From the NCBI GenBank assembly GCA_037833965.1, contig AP031355.1:10193501-10257500 (forward strand): 64,000 nucleotides of DNA, written 5' to 3'. A program made the translations under genes and the position numbers. Positions 24,718 through 37,740 of the stretch are shown here, in pieces. Origin of the DNA: Marchantia polymorpha subsp. ruderalis. Taxonomy: Eukaryota > Streptophyta > Marchantiopsida > Marchantiales > Marchantiaceae. The notes beneath the pieces were generated by a model that saw nothing but the letters and a program-made list of their open reading frames with translations, ran no database searches and had not been told where the DNA came from. The number at the start of each line of letters is the position of its first letter. Position 1 is the stretch's first letter.

Positions 24718-26514
24718 ATGCCGGTCTTTACGCACGAGATGGAGCTGGGAATCTCGGGTGCCAGGTATTGGGCATCCGTGAAAGATCATACTGCAGTGTT
24801 TCCCAAAATCCTTCCAGAGGAGATCGCCAGCATGAGATTCATCCAAGGCGCAGGGGAGCTCGGATCCGTCCGTATCACTAAATTTGGCCCTGGTACGTGA
24901 ATTTCCCCTCGGGCTACTCTCTGCATATGCTTTACTGCACTTCGTGTTCGGCTCTCTCACGTTTCCCCTGCCTCTCGTGTTGCTCTGGTGAGGCTGTTGA
25001 AGATCACTATCTTCAACAGCACAACCAGACCGAGGTCATAGATCAAGAATTTTCGACTGGCAACTCTGCAGCCAGGAGGGTCTCAAGTTATGACTCATCT
25101 CCGATCCCCTCTGTCACATTCGCAACAATAGAATTGCTTTGTTCCAAATTATTCCTATACGGATTCTCCCCACAGAGCCACACAATCGTTTAGACTTTGG
25201 TGCATCCCTCCTCATCTTCTTTAGGAGCTGAAGGACTCTGGTGAGAATCTAATATTTTTCTGGCAGTTACGATCCAAACTATCAAGCTTGTTGTTCAGCG
25301 ATTGAAATTGTGGTAGTAGAGATACCAACCGTTTGTGTGACTCATCACGAGACGAGCTTTTAATTTAGACTGGGAAGGAACTGATGAAGCAGATGGGTGC
25401 TATTAATGACCAAGCAAAGGTTTTGGCTCAGTAATCAGAGAATCACTTGCATTTGTAGGGGTGATGATCCTTCCTGCAATACCTGTTCCCCAACTGGTGT
25501 TCTGCAGTACCTCTCCAGAGTCTGAATTGCATTCCCCCAGATCTCTAGATCAGAGTCTCACAGACGGAAAGACATAGACGATCTGCATGGGGCAGCGAAA
25601 CGCAGGTGTAGGGTGTGCTCTCTTACAGCTAGAGAGAGCATCGATAGGTATGGCCACGAGCTTAACGAGACCACCTGTCCGAGGATTCTGACATCTCTGA
25701 CAATGGCTGATCCCTTTGGCTGAGATGAAGCTTCTGAACCCCTGGTCGCTCTAACTCTGTGGCATCCTGAGTGACGAGACTGGAATTAGCACTTCGGGGG
25801 CACAGAAGATGCTTATATCTGGAATCATAGTTCCTACCTTTACATCAATCCATTGACAACACATAGGACAGGGTTCAACTTATTGCGCCCTTGTTTTCGT
25901 GGTCTGCAGTGTATGGAGCTCACAGACACTAGCATTTAAATGAAGAGCCAAGTTAGCTTAACTCCCACATCAGATTGAGAATGCACGGAAAAGTTGAATA
26001 TGAAGCTTGATTTTCATTTCATAGCTCAACTAAACATTTGATCCATAGGTATTGAAACGTTTGTCTTATACAAAAAACTGCGTAGAGATTTCGTGCCATC
26101 GCACCACAAGTTCATTCATGCTTGAGAGTACTTTTCCACTTTATCTTTGGCATCAAGTGGATTGCTAACCTCCCTCGGATTGTGTTGGCTCGAATCGTGT
26201 ACATAGTAGCTCCCGAAGGTTCATACGTTAAGGAAAAGCTGGTAGGCCTTCAACCACAGAAGTTATGTGTGACCTGGGCTGAGATCGAAGGAGGCCATCT
26301 CACCCAAGGTTTCAGCAAATGGATTTTTGCCAGCCAAGTGGTGGCCATCGATGACACCAAGTGTAAACTGAAGTTCACCATTGAGTATGACGGCGGTGAC
26401 CTAGACAACAACGAAGGCTTCATTGACGAGACCAAAGAAATGTTGACAAGGTCGTTCAGACTCTTGGAACAATATCTGAAGCAAAACCAAGCTCAGGTCA
26501 CCGCTACCGCTTAG
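24718..26514 (+). CDS. Bet v 1 / PR-10 / MLP-like protein
   Basis: Small START/Bet v 1-fold protein, a family that binds hydrophobic ligands in a central cavity and includes PR-10 and major latex proteins. Two exons, 24718-24892 and 26219-26514, join in phase (G|GT codon) to give 156 residues, the usual family length. Visible features: an N-terminal beta strand with the W...VKD segment and FPKILPE at residues 18-34; a glycine-rich loop at 44-51 (GAGELGSVRI, compare GxGGxGxxK); GPG then SYVKEKL across the splice junction; the EGGHL turn; a KCKLKFTIEYDGG strand; and a C-terminal amphipathic helix ending with EQYLKQN. The intron is 1,326 bp. Its acceptor CGAAG is poor in pyrimidines, the weakest point of the model. 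The gene sits between two convergent catalases, but no functional link follows from that. Ligand unknown; probably cytosolic, as no signal peptide is seen. Confidence 0.85.
24993..25020. repeat. Perfect inverted repeat in the Bet v 1-like intron
   Basis: Arms 24993-25004 and 25009-25020 (GCTGTTGAAGAT and its complement) are perfect, with the loop CACT. It lies about 100 bases downstream of the 5' splice site. Confidence 0.85.
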
Positions 26515-27512
26515 AAATGAGTTCTCTCTTCAGAAGTGAGATCTCGATTGTCTGTAGATATTTTAATAGACTATGTCTGCTCCCGCTATGGAGCCGCTCG
26601 GCTACGGGTAACATCGCAGATGCTTTCGTCTACTTTCGAAATATATATTATGAAATTGCCAATCATAAAAAAAATCAAAATTTTACTTCAGAATCTGTCT
26701 CGACTTTACCTTCTCACATTTTCGCTTTCTCCTCTTATCGATTGAAGTCCGTGCCCGCTTTAACATGTGAATGGATTTTCAGCCACAATCATGTTACAAA
26801 GGTCGATGACACTTAATGCTAAATGCTATATGTTAAATTTCAGCAGCACTCGTGATTAACATTTTCAGCGTAAAGAGAAAGAAGACTTGCCAAATTAGCC
26901 AACGAACATGTTCTGTGTAAAATAACCATTTTACGATCTATGGACAATTTTATACCTAGACTAGTAGAATGTAAAGTTTAAAAATTCATAAATAGTTTCA
27001 TACTTGTCTCGGTTATTGATTCATACATTACTACAATACACTAAAAAAAAATATTTTAGTATATTGTAGATGATGTTCTTCTTCTCGTATATACATCCAA
27101 ATCATATCATTCTTCTTCTATAAAAACATTTAGCACATGAGACTACACTTAAGACGATTTGCCCTGATGATGACAAGTTATACTAGTTTTACTGGATGCG
27201 CATCAGTAGTTGGTATATAGATCAAACAGCTCGTATTTCCAGGTCTTTGAACACGTCAAATTTATTCCAACCTCCCAAAGTAAAATAAACTTCCACATAA
27301 AGTAGTTGGACGATTTCTTTTCAAATATCCTCCTGTCATCTGCTCGAGGACCGGAATTTCCTCAGGGCGAAGCTATTATATTACAGTTCACAAGTACTCA
27401 TCCTACCCTGAATATTGAATTGTACAAAACTAACACAACTAACCAAGCCTTCACACTACCGCCAACTTTCTTGCTACGCGCAGCTCTGTAACAAACTCCG
27501 TAATTGGAATAT
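26515..27512. other. Spacer between the Bet v 1-like gene and catalase copy 2
   Basis: It contains the 3' ends of two convergent genes. The middle (about 26820-27130) is AT-rich and holds a hairpin at 27032-27068. No coding region is supported. Confidence 0.5.
27032..27068. repeat. AT-rich inverted repeat
   Basis: Arms 27032-27046 and 27054-27068 match with one mismatch (TACAATACACTAAAA against the complement of TTTTAGTATATTGTA), separated by seven bases of A/T. It lies in the spacer between two convergent transcription units. Confidence 0.75.
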
Positions 27513-30500
27513 CTACATCCCAGACTGAATAGCTGGCATATTCAACTTCGCTGCTAATTTGTTGCCCAAACTTGCGTCAGCCTGCATCACAGTAAACGGT
27601 GCTCGTCAGCAATTGTCACAGCCACGAAGGCGATAAACCCCATGCCCTGGTGACTGTGAAAATTTCAATAGAGCCAACTTCGAAAATGATTATTACGCTC
27701 CTTTCAATAGTGACTGTGCAAAAATTCACGAGACCTTTGCATCGGCTCGTGAAGATAGAGGTTCTTCACACACGTAAGAGCATGCACATCCATACCTGGG
27801 TCCAGTAAAACACCCACGCTTTGCGAACCTCGTCCGTGACCTTCGGGTCACTCAAGACCCCTACAAAGCGCATGAGAAATCTCTCCTGCCTGTAGAACGA
27901 CCCGAACCATACATGCGTCAATACTTCTACTAATCCACAGCCTCATGTTCAATGAGGCTCCCTTAATTTCACATTTATTTCAACAGCCTCCACAAACAGC
28001 AGCCCAGGTAGAAATGAACTCCAAACACATCGTAAGTGCACGCAGTCTCATACCTGGCCGGATCGAAGGTCCTGTAGCGCTCGCCTGCCTGCTTGAAGTT
28101 ATTCTCCTTTTTGATAATCGCCTGCATCAGTAGGAAGACATGGACTGTTATAACACGTAACGACGAAGGCCCAACAAATTCAGTGAAACTGCACAGTTTT
28201 CGGATGATTTTTAGACTCGAATCATATGAAAACGATGAGCAAGTAGGAATTTTGCAGTAATGTAACAACGTCATCGTTCACAAACATTCTAGCGTCCGCT
28301 TCTCCAGTAAAACGCTACGATAGAACTTTAGATAGAACTCGGATTTCCCTTCCACACGCAACTCACGCAAACATAAGATCTTACCTTCTCTCGTTTTCCA
28401 GAAAACGAGTTCTGAGGAAGGGGGCTTTTCTCAGCGTGTCGAACGGGGTCATAGCGTGATGGAAAGTAGTTCACCTACATCCACAAGATTCATGTCGTCA
28501 ATTTCACAATCCCCTTTTCAGCTGAATTACAGTTCTTTTAGAGGGTTGAGTCTATGATCCAACGAACAGCCGGGAAAAATAACAAACCTCCTCGTCTCGG
28601 TGCATGAAGTTCATGAAGCCTTCGTGGTGGTTGTTGTGGTGCTTGTTCTTGGGCGCATTGACGGGCAGCATGAGGTAGTTAGGACCCAAACGGTGTCTCT
28701 GAGAATCAGAGTAGGAGAAAATTCTCGTTTGGAACATTTTGTCATCTGTGTAGTAGATTCCGGGAACTATAATTCCCGGGCAGAAGGCCAGTTGCTCATT
28801 CTCCGCGAAGTTGTTATCGATATTCTTGTTCAGAACCATCTTCCCCACCGGCTGTTCACATCGAGTTATACCAAATTAAACCACATCCTAGTCCAACAGA
28901 GTGCCAACTGCTTCCTGTCTCGATTTCAATATGCATGAGTCGATGAACTAACTTGTAGAACCTACAGCCAAAATGCTAACTCTCAAACGACGATTAATAA
29001 TGCAGAGATTGGCACGTACTTGAAGAGGGAACTTGTCTTCAGGCCAGGTTTGGGTGTCGTCCAGGGGATCGAAGTCATATGCATCTTCCATACACGGTTC
29101 CATCGTCTGGATGAACAATCCCCACTCCGGATAATTTCCAGCCGCGATGGTGTCAAACAGGTCCTGGGTCATATGGCTGTGGTTTGTACCTCCAACAATG
29201 ACAGCTTCTTCTTCGAGCAAAAACTTGACCCCACATGAAGGTTTCCAGTGGAACTTCACGTATGTCTCCTTTCCTGCTTTATTTATGAGCTGCAAGGGCC
29301 ATACGCAATGTAATTAGCATTGCCCATCAATTCTCCTTCCATAAACTCAAACAAATGTGGTGCAAATCTGAACAAAGGTCAGTGAAACCCGCCCTCAGAA
29401 CGTTCACAGAAAAAGAAAGCTACAATAGAACCCCACCTTAAATGTGTGAACTCCGAATCCCTCCATGTGCCTGAAGTTGTAAGGTACACCCCAGTCATCG
29501 AAAAGGAAAGAGAACATGTGCAGCGACTCGGGTATATGAGAGAAGAAGTCCATTGCCCTCCACATTTCTTGGACGTTGGTTTTCGGATTGGGCTTCAGGG
29601 AATGAATCATGTCTGGAAACTGCACAAAATCGCATTCAAGTTGCTTATTTAGAAACTGAACGTGCATCATGATCATAATCACCCCAAATCATGCGTTCCA
29701 CCGTTTCCAGTTCTACAGCTCTTATAATTCACAAACGACTAAATTTCCCATTCATGATACAGAAACTGACATTGAGATGAAGTCCAGAGTTTTGTCCACT
29801 GTCATAGGTTCTGAAACATTTTAGAGGGTAAATATGATCATAAGTACCTTCATGCCATCACGGATGAAGAAAACAGGAATGTTGTTGCCAACCATGTCGA
29901 AGTTGCCTTCACGAGTGTAAAACTTGACAGCAAATCCTCGAGGATCACGGAGGGTCTCGGGACTGCCTATCTCATGGATGACAGTGGAAAACCGAGTAAT
30001 CAAAGGGGTTTGCACGCCGGGTGCTCGAAGAAAATCTGCTGTGGTGAGATGAGAGATGTCATGAGTAACTTCGAAGTATCCCTTGGCACTGAAACCCCGA
30101 GCGTGTACCACTCGCTCTGGTATCCTTTCCCTATCGAACTGAGCCAACTTCTCAACCAAGTGGTAGTCCTCCAGAAGAACAGGACCTGCACACAAATCCA
30201 CAGCAAAACCAACGATCAGGCACATAAACATCAAGTTATGCCAGACTCTGGGTCATCACTATCTGAGTAACGCTCAGGCATGATATGTCCAAAGCCTGAC
30301 TAAACTAAAAACGTAACCCAAAGGAAATTGCCGACAAAAACCATATCGACAGTACACAGATTTTTGAATCTGAATAAGTACTATATGATACAAATGCAAG
30401 TGAAACCAGAGGTTTGATAAATGATGCTTACCACGTGGACCGACTGTAAGAGAAGAATTGTTGTTCCACACAGGAGCACCCGAATTGGTTGTCCAGTGGT

Positions 30501-30897
30501 TGGAGTTGTACTTGCTCGAGGGAGTAAACTGTTCCATAATCACAAGTTTTTTTCGCTGTCAGACAATGATTTAAGCAACCTCTCCAAGTCATCGTATCAT
30601 CCGACTGTAATTGAGAGCACATCATAATGTTTACACTTTTTCGCATTACTTGATAGTGAAGGTTCATGTAAACAACAAGATCAGAACTCCACACCCAAGG
30701 GTGCACATTACAGCAACCTTATGCCCATGGACAACACTACATTATAATCTCTAATCACTACACTTTGGCGACATTCTGTCAATCCTGGGCAACAACGAAG
30801 CTCATAAATATCATCTACCAAAGTAGTAAAAGACCTTCAAACGACAGAGTGCATCAAAATCATGAGAGAATAGAGAGTGAACCTTGTAGGGATCCAT
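27513..30897 (-). CDS. CAT: Catalase (copy 2)
   Basis: Peroxisomal haem catalase, 495 residues, the conventional member of the pair. Minus-strand exons, 5' to 3': 30883-30897, 30432-30528, 29848-30185, 29437-29619, 29020-29289, 28588-28851, 28385-28474, 28054-28121, 27796-27889 and 27513-27581. Every exon has the same length as its counterpart in copy 1 (15, 97, 338, 183, 270, 264, 90, 68, 94 and 69 bases), so the two arose by duplication with inversion. The catalytic His (RVVHARG), Asn ([15 protein letters not shown]) and haem-ligand Tyr ([14 protein letters not shown]) are intact. The C-terminal FKQAGERYR motif, altered in copy 1, is kept here. It starts with MDPYK and ends with IQSGM. The genes are tail to tail with 6.2 kb between stop codons. 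Introns do not resemble those of copy 1 by eye, so the duplication is not recent. Confidence 0.95.
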
Positions 30898-32555
30898 GTT
30901 GGCAAACGCTCGTGCGAACTGCAATTCCACACGACTGTGCAGAATGCAACTTAGAGACTGTATCTATGTCTCCACTTTTCGGTGGGTATACACACTCCGC
31001 GTTTGCTAATTAAAGGAGTCACCGATTATGTGTCTACATGCCCACGAGCCTTCACAAGCAATTCACCATAGGTGCACACGCCCATGTACATGTACCCCCT
31101 TTTGAGGCTCGGAGCTCAGTGAGTGATCTCGGAGCTGGAGGCATCCATCCTCTGTGGCACTTGTAATAGAGACTTGAAGTGACACTTGGCATGTAAAACT
31201 TCTGTCCTTACGTGGTCAAACTGTGTTAACGAGTCTGAGCACCTGCGTCATTCCTCGTTCACTGCCTCTTCGGGTATCACCAAATTGTCCACCCACAAGT
31301 TCACACTTCCTATCCACAGTACCTGCTACTGGAGATCGAGTCTATATGTGGAAATCATGTTATTTCAGGAATGTTTGGCAGCCGAGGGCGATCCATTCGA
31401 ATCAAGTTGGGTCATGGGATTAAGGAAAGTTCTACGGCTAGAGAGGGTGTCTTTATCTTGTCGTAGAGAATAAGCTAACTAATCAACCCTGGTTGAACCA
31501 CGTGATAGGATTCCTGTTTAGCTCGCTGGTGACTTGGAGTAGATTTTGTTGGGATTAAACGTTATCATCGGCTTTTATCAACCCAATCCATTCCATGTCC
31601 AGTAATATCGCGAATGTTCAGAATTGGGTGAGTCGGTAAACATTGTCGATTATCAATGTTGATGCGAAGGTGGAGGGTCCTCCATGATAGTGTCATTTCC
31701 TCATTTTATTGTGGAGTCTTCATAAATAAAAGTTGAAACGCTGAACCTTGCGCCTCTCTAAGAAGACATTTCAAAGTTATCTAAAAGAGAAACAAACATG
31801 GGAAGTATGAGAGGACTTGTTTGATTAGATACCCGCTTTGATCCCTGCTCATGGAGTAACGATGCTGCTGTCTAGTACATAGACATTTCTTGAATTTGAT
31901 CAATTTATTGATGGTGAATAATCTGTAGTAAATTGCATACCTGCTACAGAGGTAGAAACCTTGATCACAGGCACTTGTAGATTGCAGATTGACTGCCCTT
32001 TATCGTCAGGGCACCTTATCAATATAATTGCTACTAAGGACTCAGGATTCTGTACTTCTGATTTTCGCATCACGTTACAAACCATGAATGACATCATTAT
32101 GCTCTTGAAACTATATATAGAGAAAGAAAATGCATATGCTCCAAGGTCCACCTTGAGGACTCGCTCACTTATACACAGGTCTTATATCCTCGACTGGATG
32201 CGCGAGCGAATCAACACTTGGATCATTTATGAACGTGTCCTTGACACTTCAGCTTTGATAGATTCATCCTAATGAGACTACAGTGGCGGAGTCGGAAAGT
32301 GGGACACAGCAAGGCTCTTTACATTTTCATGGTGCCACTCACGTGTATTTGCAGTGAAACAATATTTATGTTACACCTCGCAACAAGAGAACAAATGAGA
32401 CTAAAAAAAATTTGCCTGTTTCATCTCTTTGTGAGAATCTCGGGATCCTTTGTAGTTTCTATGGAGACTCAAATTGAAATCTGGTTGCGACCTAACACTG
32501 AATTAAGGGAATATCCCTTCCTAGTCTAATACTGTTTCAGAAGGTTGGAAAAACC
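30898..32555. other. Spacer upstream of catalase copy 2 and downstream of PDI
   Basis: No supported gene. The part near 30900-31200 should hold the catalase promoter (minus direction). Open frames at 31186-31473 and 31961-32272 are unsupported by any recognised motif. Confidence 0.45.
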
Positions 32556-35500
32556 TCATAGTTCATCTTTCATCGAATCTGCCGAGTCTTTTATCACGTG
32601 TTGAATCTTTTCAGGGATATTGGTGACGGATTCGGTGACCGCCTCTAACGTGCTCTCGGCTTCTTTAGTAGCTGGTGCCGTATTGTCAGATTCACACATG
32701 GACTCCTTAGTGCACTGAGGCTCATTGACTACTGACGCATCGGATTCAGTAACTGAACCAATGCCACTCTCGGATTTGGATTCAGTGGTAGCCGATGCAG
32801 TGTTGCTGGGTTCCGCAATCTTTGATGTCGCGGTGACATCCTCGATGACAGTGGCAGGTTTCTTAGGAACAGTGAAAGGAATTGCAGCCTCCTTCTTCAA
32901 AAACTTCACGAAGTCCTTAAGTGTCCTGTCTCCATCGAAAGTGATCTGCGAGAGTGCAGTGAAATGAATAAATTAAGATGATGAAATCTGTTTGTGGACC
33001 TAACTCCAACATCCCTCGAATAAGGGACCTAATTCAATAGTTTTTTCGTCGCCAAAAATTGTATTTATCACGATATCCATTTTTGTATTATGATGCAGAC
33101 ATGGCTTAATGCTAAACGACTTACATGCTCAAAGATCAGAGAGGCCTTTCTTGATTATGAATCATGATATGAGAATTGATGAACATTCTTCTACAAAACT
33201 GGACATACTATTTAAAATTCACGGTCACTTCGTAACAAATGTCAGAAAATCTTGTCCTAGTTTTGAACTTGTTCTATGCCTTACTGCCATGCAAGATGTG
33301 TTGGCTGAGGAATTACGTACAGGATCAAAACTCTTCTTGCCAGCAGGAAAGAAGAGCAAAGTTGGGTAGCCATCGGACTGCGAGCAAACAAGCAGCAGAG
33401 AGTCATCAGATTAGATGGAAATGAACATGTTAGCCAGGCTGCAAATGGAGATCCATAAGAGTGTCATGAAGTCGAGTGCTACCGTGATCGAAATAAATCG
33501 ATTAGAATAGTTGAAGTTTCTTACCTTCGCTCTAGCATGTTCATTGGTGGTGCCATCCATTTTCGCAATGACGATAGACTTCACGGACTGGAGACGCTTA
33601 GCCAATTTGGTCCACGTAGATTCCAAAGCCTGACAGTGTCCGCACCAGGGTGCATATATCTGCACAAGAAGAAAAGTCCCGTTTGTTTGTAGATGTTCTG
33701 ACGAAATATAGACAGATTGTCATCAATGCCTAAAATGGATGAAATAGTTGATAAAAAATTCATGCAGTTCTATGGCTGGGCTGAGCAATGGTAGCAAACA
33801 CTTAGAGATTTACGTAGACTCATTCAACCATCTATACAAAAATCATCATATTTTTGTTTGGATGCAAAGTGGCTATTCGAGTCACAGTCATCAAACAAGA
33901 CATGGTCTTCAAGACTCTCCCTGTCCGTTTAAAACCGAATTTAAAACACCTCCTTGAATACGATCCTCTCGTGCAGTCCGTTGACTGAATGGATACTTCG
34001 AACCCATGCCTAGGTTATTCAGATCCAAATTCCAGCTAGCCATTCTTCTCCAATTACATCAGGACCCAAAACTTATGACAAATGCAAAAGTACACAACAA
34101 CATACCTCAAGAAAGCAGTCTGTTGTTTCATCAAGAACAATGTCATCCAAGTTCTTGCCTACCACAATCTTCACAGGTCCATCATTCTGCCAAGGAAAAA
34201 TCAAGAACTAATCAGATGAAATAGATTTTCTCTAAGCAGCTAGTCTCTTCATTAGACTTCAATTAGATGAAAGGCTTGAAAAACAACGATAATACGACTC
34301 AGCTCACTGAAAGATTCAGACTTACAGATTCAGGAATGGGATCGGACTTGAGGTGAGGTCTCAGTTTTTCTTTCAGAAACCCGTCTGCAAAAGTCTGGAG
34401 TTATCATGACGCAGCGTTAGACATATGTTTATCTTTTTCTTCTACCATCGTAAAGTATAGTATTGAGGATTTCTTGGTATTGAACTCAATTTGGGCAACA
34501 ACATGCTTAAGATACCAATTAGTTCGAACTTAACAAGAATAAGTGAAGTCTCACTAACAGCTACGTGATTGAATCCTGGTGTTAGTGCATATATGATTGA
34601 ACTTGGAGTCATCCTTGACAGAAAAAACGGATGCCTCAGTAAAATTTCTCCGACAAAGGCAAATCGTGGGCACAGAGATCTCTTTTAGTCATATAGGATA
34701 AGGAAATACGTGATTACCAACCTTCATGTTCTCAACATTGATTTCTCCCTCCATCAAGAACTTCCGACCATTTTCATGAGACTCGAATGCCACGACCTGC
34801 ATTTTCTTCCAGATATTAAAATCATCTTCCAGCTTTAGATCAATTTTCTGCCGAATAAATAATCAAGAAGAAGGGAGTTCGCAAAGAGTAGACAACAGAC
34901 TATCGACATTGCGCTGATTATCGTCATATCTGGATAGGTTAATCATACCGCTGGTTTATCTGATGGGATCCCGAAGAACTCCGTGATACCTGGGGCTTGC
35001 TCAGTGTCTCCCAGATCCACATGCACGAAGACCATCTGCAACCATCTCACCGTGAGTTTTCTAGTTATATGATATTTGACATCTGAGATCTTATCATCCA
35101 AACTAGCAGCGTCGGCGAAGAACTGATCGAATGTAAATTCGTACCTTTCCCGTAAAGGCCTTGGACACAACTTTGAACTCAGGTAACACCCTTTCTAGTT
35201 CATCTTGATCAGCGAATAAAAGAAACTGCCAAGAATCATTGTGATGTTAGACGTCAGTTGAAAAGGTGATGATAAAGCTGAGAGGCTGTGTGTACTCTGG
35301 CTTCAAGACGACACTTAACGGTGTCCTATAATTCGATGAATCCTTTACAAGGGAAGAGAATCCAAACGACAGAAAATCACATGGATTCTCTGCCTCTAAG
35401 CTTCACAGCATGGAAAAATTGCAATAACTTCCTCCGAATTCTAATCACATTTAGTACTCCAGACTTGTAACAAACACTTCCTTTTTGTTACTGCGTGAAA

Positions 35501-37579
35501 TTAGCGTCATGACCAGAACATATCATGAGTACAACTGCTTTGTTATATCCAAGTTCATCTGACTAATTTAGATTCAATCATATTCAAACAAAAAAAAATC
35601 CAAATGAACATAAGGAAAAAGAAGGCTAAAACATCTGCAGTAAGTTGTTTTACATACTTGTCTCTTGATGGGAGATTCAAAAATCAGTGCCGACGATTCC
35701 TTGTTGAAAGTGATGACCAAAGGAAGCTTGTTCTCAGCAACAAACCGTACAAGCTCATCTCGTTCGAACGAACCATCTGTCACATGAGACAATTCATTCT
35801 TCTCAACTGAACTATGGATGTATTCCACCTGATTTTACGGGCTTGACGACAAAAAGCGCATACTGCTCGCAATTCGGCATCCTATCTCCGACCAATGCTG
35901 AACTATTCACACACCCTATTCGGATCACAGATTTATTTGAAGCAGCGTTCGCCAATTTTCTCTTATGAACTAAATTAAGAAATTTGACTCATCGAAATAA
36001 CGCCTACTGAACATATATTCGGCAAGATTGAAATCTCACCGAACCACGATACTTTCTCAGCTTCTTGCTTGAGCAGAACGAGGGATGGTCGCTTTGCTTC
36101 CTTGGAAAATGTAAAAGCCTCAGCCACCTCCTTGTTGTCCGTTTGATAGAATACAACGTCATCATCTTGTCTGGCAACTGCGGAGTAGGTTTGAGCATCT
36201 GCACCCTGTAACCAGAGAGCTCAGGATAAGAACTCTATAAACACAAGTAAAACTCAATTCAGGCCTTGAGTATACATGTCAAAAGAAATTCAAGTTAAGC
36301 ATGGATAGTTTGACGAGTTTGAAGAAATGCAAAGGAAGTAGTAAAATTGACCGCTAGTCCAAACCTTCAAATCTTCCAGGTAGGCAATAGCCATTGTAGT
36401 CTTCTGTGTGTCAACAATCAATTCAGCATCATCCTTCGAGGTGATAGTAATGACAGATGGTCCTGTCTTTTTCTTCACCCACTCCACAATTGCATCTCTG
36501 CAGTCTCACCAAGCTTATTCTCAGTGCCGGACTGAAAACTCCTAAGGATCAGTGCAGGTAAAAAATAAAAAATATTAAATAGTAAATTTCCACCCTCAAT
36601 TCAGACATCACAAAAGCGCGGACCTTTGACGCTGTCCGCTGTAAGGCTTCTGGACACCATCGATGAAAAATATCAAAGTCGGATACCCTTCGATATCAAA
36701 CTTTTGAGCGAGGTCATCTTCCAAGGTGGCGTCGACTTTAGCCAATACAGCAACGTCTTTAAGCAATGTGGCCGCCTCGGCGTACTCTGGAGCCAATGCT
36801 TGGCAATGGCCACACCATGGAGCATAAAACTCGACCATCACGTAATGATTGGCCTTGAGCACTTCAGAAAAGTTGCCGCTGCCGATTACGACCACGTCCT
36901 TCTCATCGGCCTGTCATTAACCCCAATTCAAATGTTCAAATTTCACCGATATGATCAAAAATGTAAACTTCCTGTGCAGCGATCCATAACCCCTAGCTGC
37001 ACCCAACTTTCGAGCATAATACACACATTGTATCACAGGTATCAAGTTACTGCTCTGCTTTGAATAATTAAAATGCTCTTCGAGAGGGTCGATCAAGTTA
37101 CAACGTGATCAGGGAACGAATCATCCAGATCTGAAAACCTCGTACGAAACTGCGGTGATAAAAATTTCACTCACCTCTTTCACTTCTTCTTCCTCCTCTT
37201 CCTCGTCCTCGCCGGCTTCATCGAGAGCTGAATCGCCCTGAAAGTCCTCGCCCTCGATGTCATCGTCGGCCTCTACTTCCTCCTCCTCGTCGTCATCATC
37301 ATCATCGTCTTCCTCCTCCTCCTCTGCTTCCTCCTCCGCTAATTTCTTCAACCTCTCTTCCTTCGCCTGCTTCTTCTCGGCGGCCTCCTCATCGTCCAAA
37401 AAACTCAAATCCGCATCCTCATCCTGCTGCACGTCCTTTTCGCCATCTGAGAAAATCCGCTTGCCGTCGGCCGAATTCTGAGACGCCGAGGCCTCACATT
37501 GCTGCACGCACACGCCTGCCAGCACAACGAACCCTGCCACAAGCAGCAGCGCCGCGACCCATCTCCTGTTTCTCCCCAT
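32556..37579 (-). CDS. PDIL1: Protein disulfide isomerase, PDIL1-3/1-4 type, KDEL-ended
   Basis: ER-lumen thiol oxidoreductase that forms and shuffles disulfides in new proteins. Thirteen exons on the minus strand: 37175-37579, 36624-36910, 36365-36497, 36040-36205, 35658-35776, 35145-35225, 34949-35035, 34722-34847, 34326-34394, 34106-34186, 33525-33659, 33321-33377 and 32556-32945. All junctions keep the frame, giving 711 residues. The start at MGRNRRW gives a clear signal peptide (residues 1 to about 30). Residues about 40-135 are extremely acidic, with long Asp/Glu runs. The first thioredoxin domain has CGHC at 168-171 (EFYAPWCGHC). Two b-type domains without the active motif follow. The second catalytic domain has CGHC at 524-527. 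A 100-residue Ser/Thr/Glu/Ala-rich tail then leads to KDEL, the ER retrieval signal. An acidic N-terminus is known in PDIL1-3/1-4. Total length exceeds the roughly 580 residues of those proteins mainly because of the two extensions. Confidence 0.93.
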
Positions 37580-37709
37580 ATCGCCCAATCGACTCCGTCC
37601 TGATGCAGTTCTCAGGCAGCACCAGCAGCAGCAGCTACACAACCGATGCCCCCCACAACAACATCCGTCAATTTACGATCATGCAAGGCGGACCAGAACA
37701 GAACAGAAC

Positions 37710-37740
37710 GGGCCGGGCCGGGCCGAGCCGAGCCGAGCGG
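37710..37740. repeat. GGGCC/GAGCC pentamer tandem tract upstream of PDI
   Basis: About six 5-bp units (GGGCC changing to GAGCC) lie 130 bases upstream of the PDI start codon. It is a short GC-rich tract in the presumed leader or core promoter. No binding site was recognised. Confidence 0.7.

Noticed and set aside
37257..37481. Poly-Ser plus-strand frame
   Set aside because: It is the complement of the Asp/Glu-rich coding repeat of the PDI first exon.
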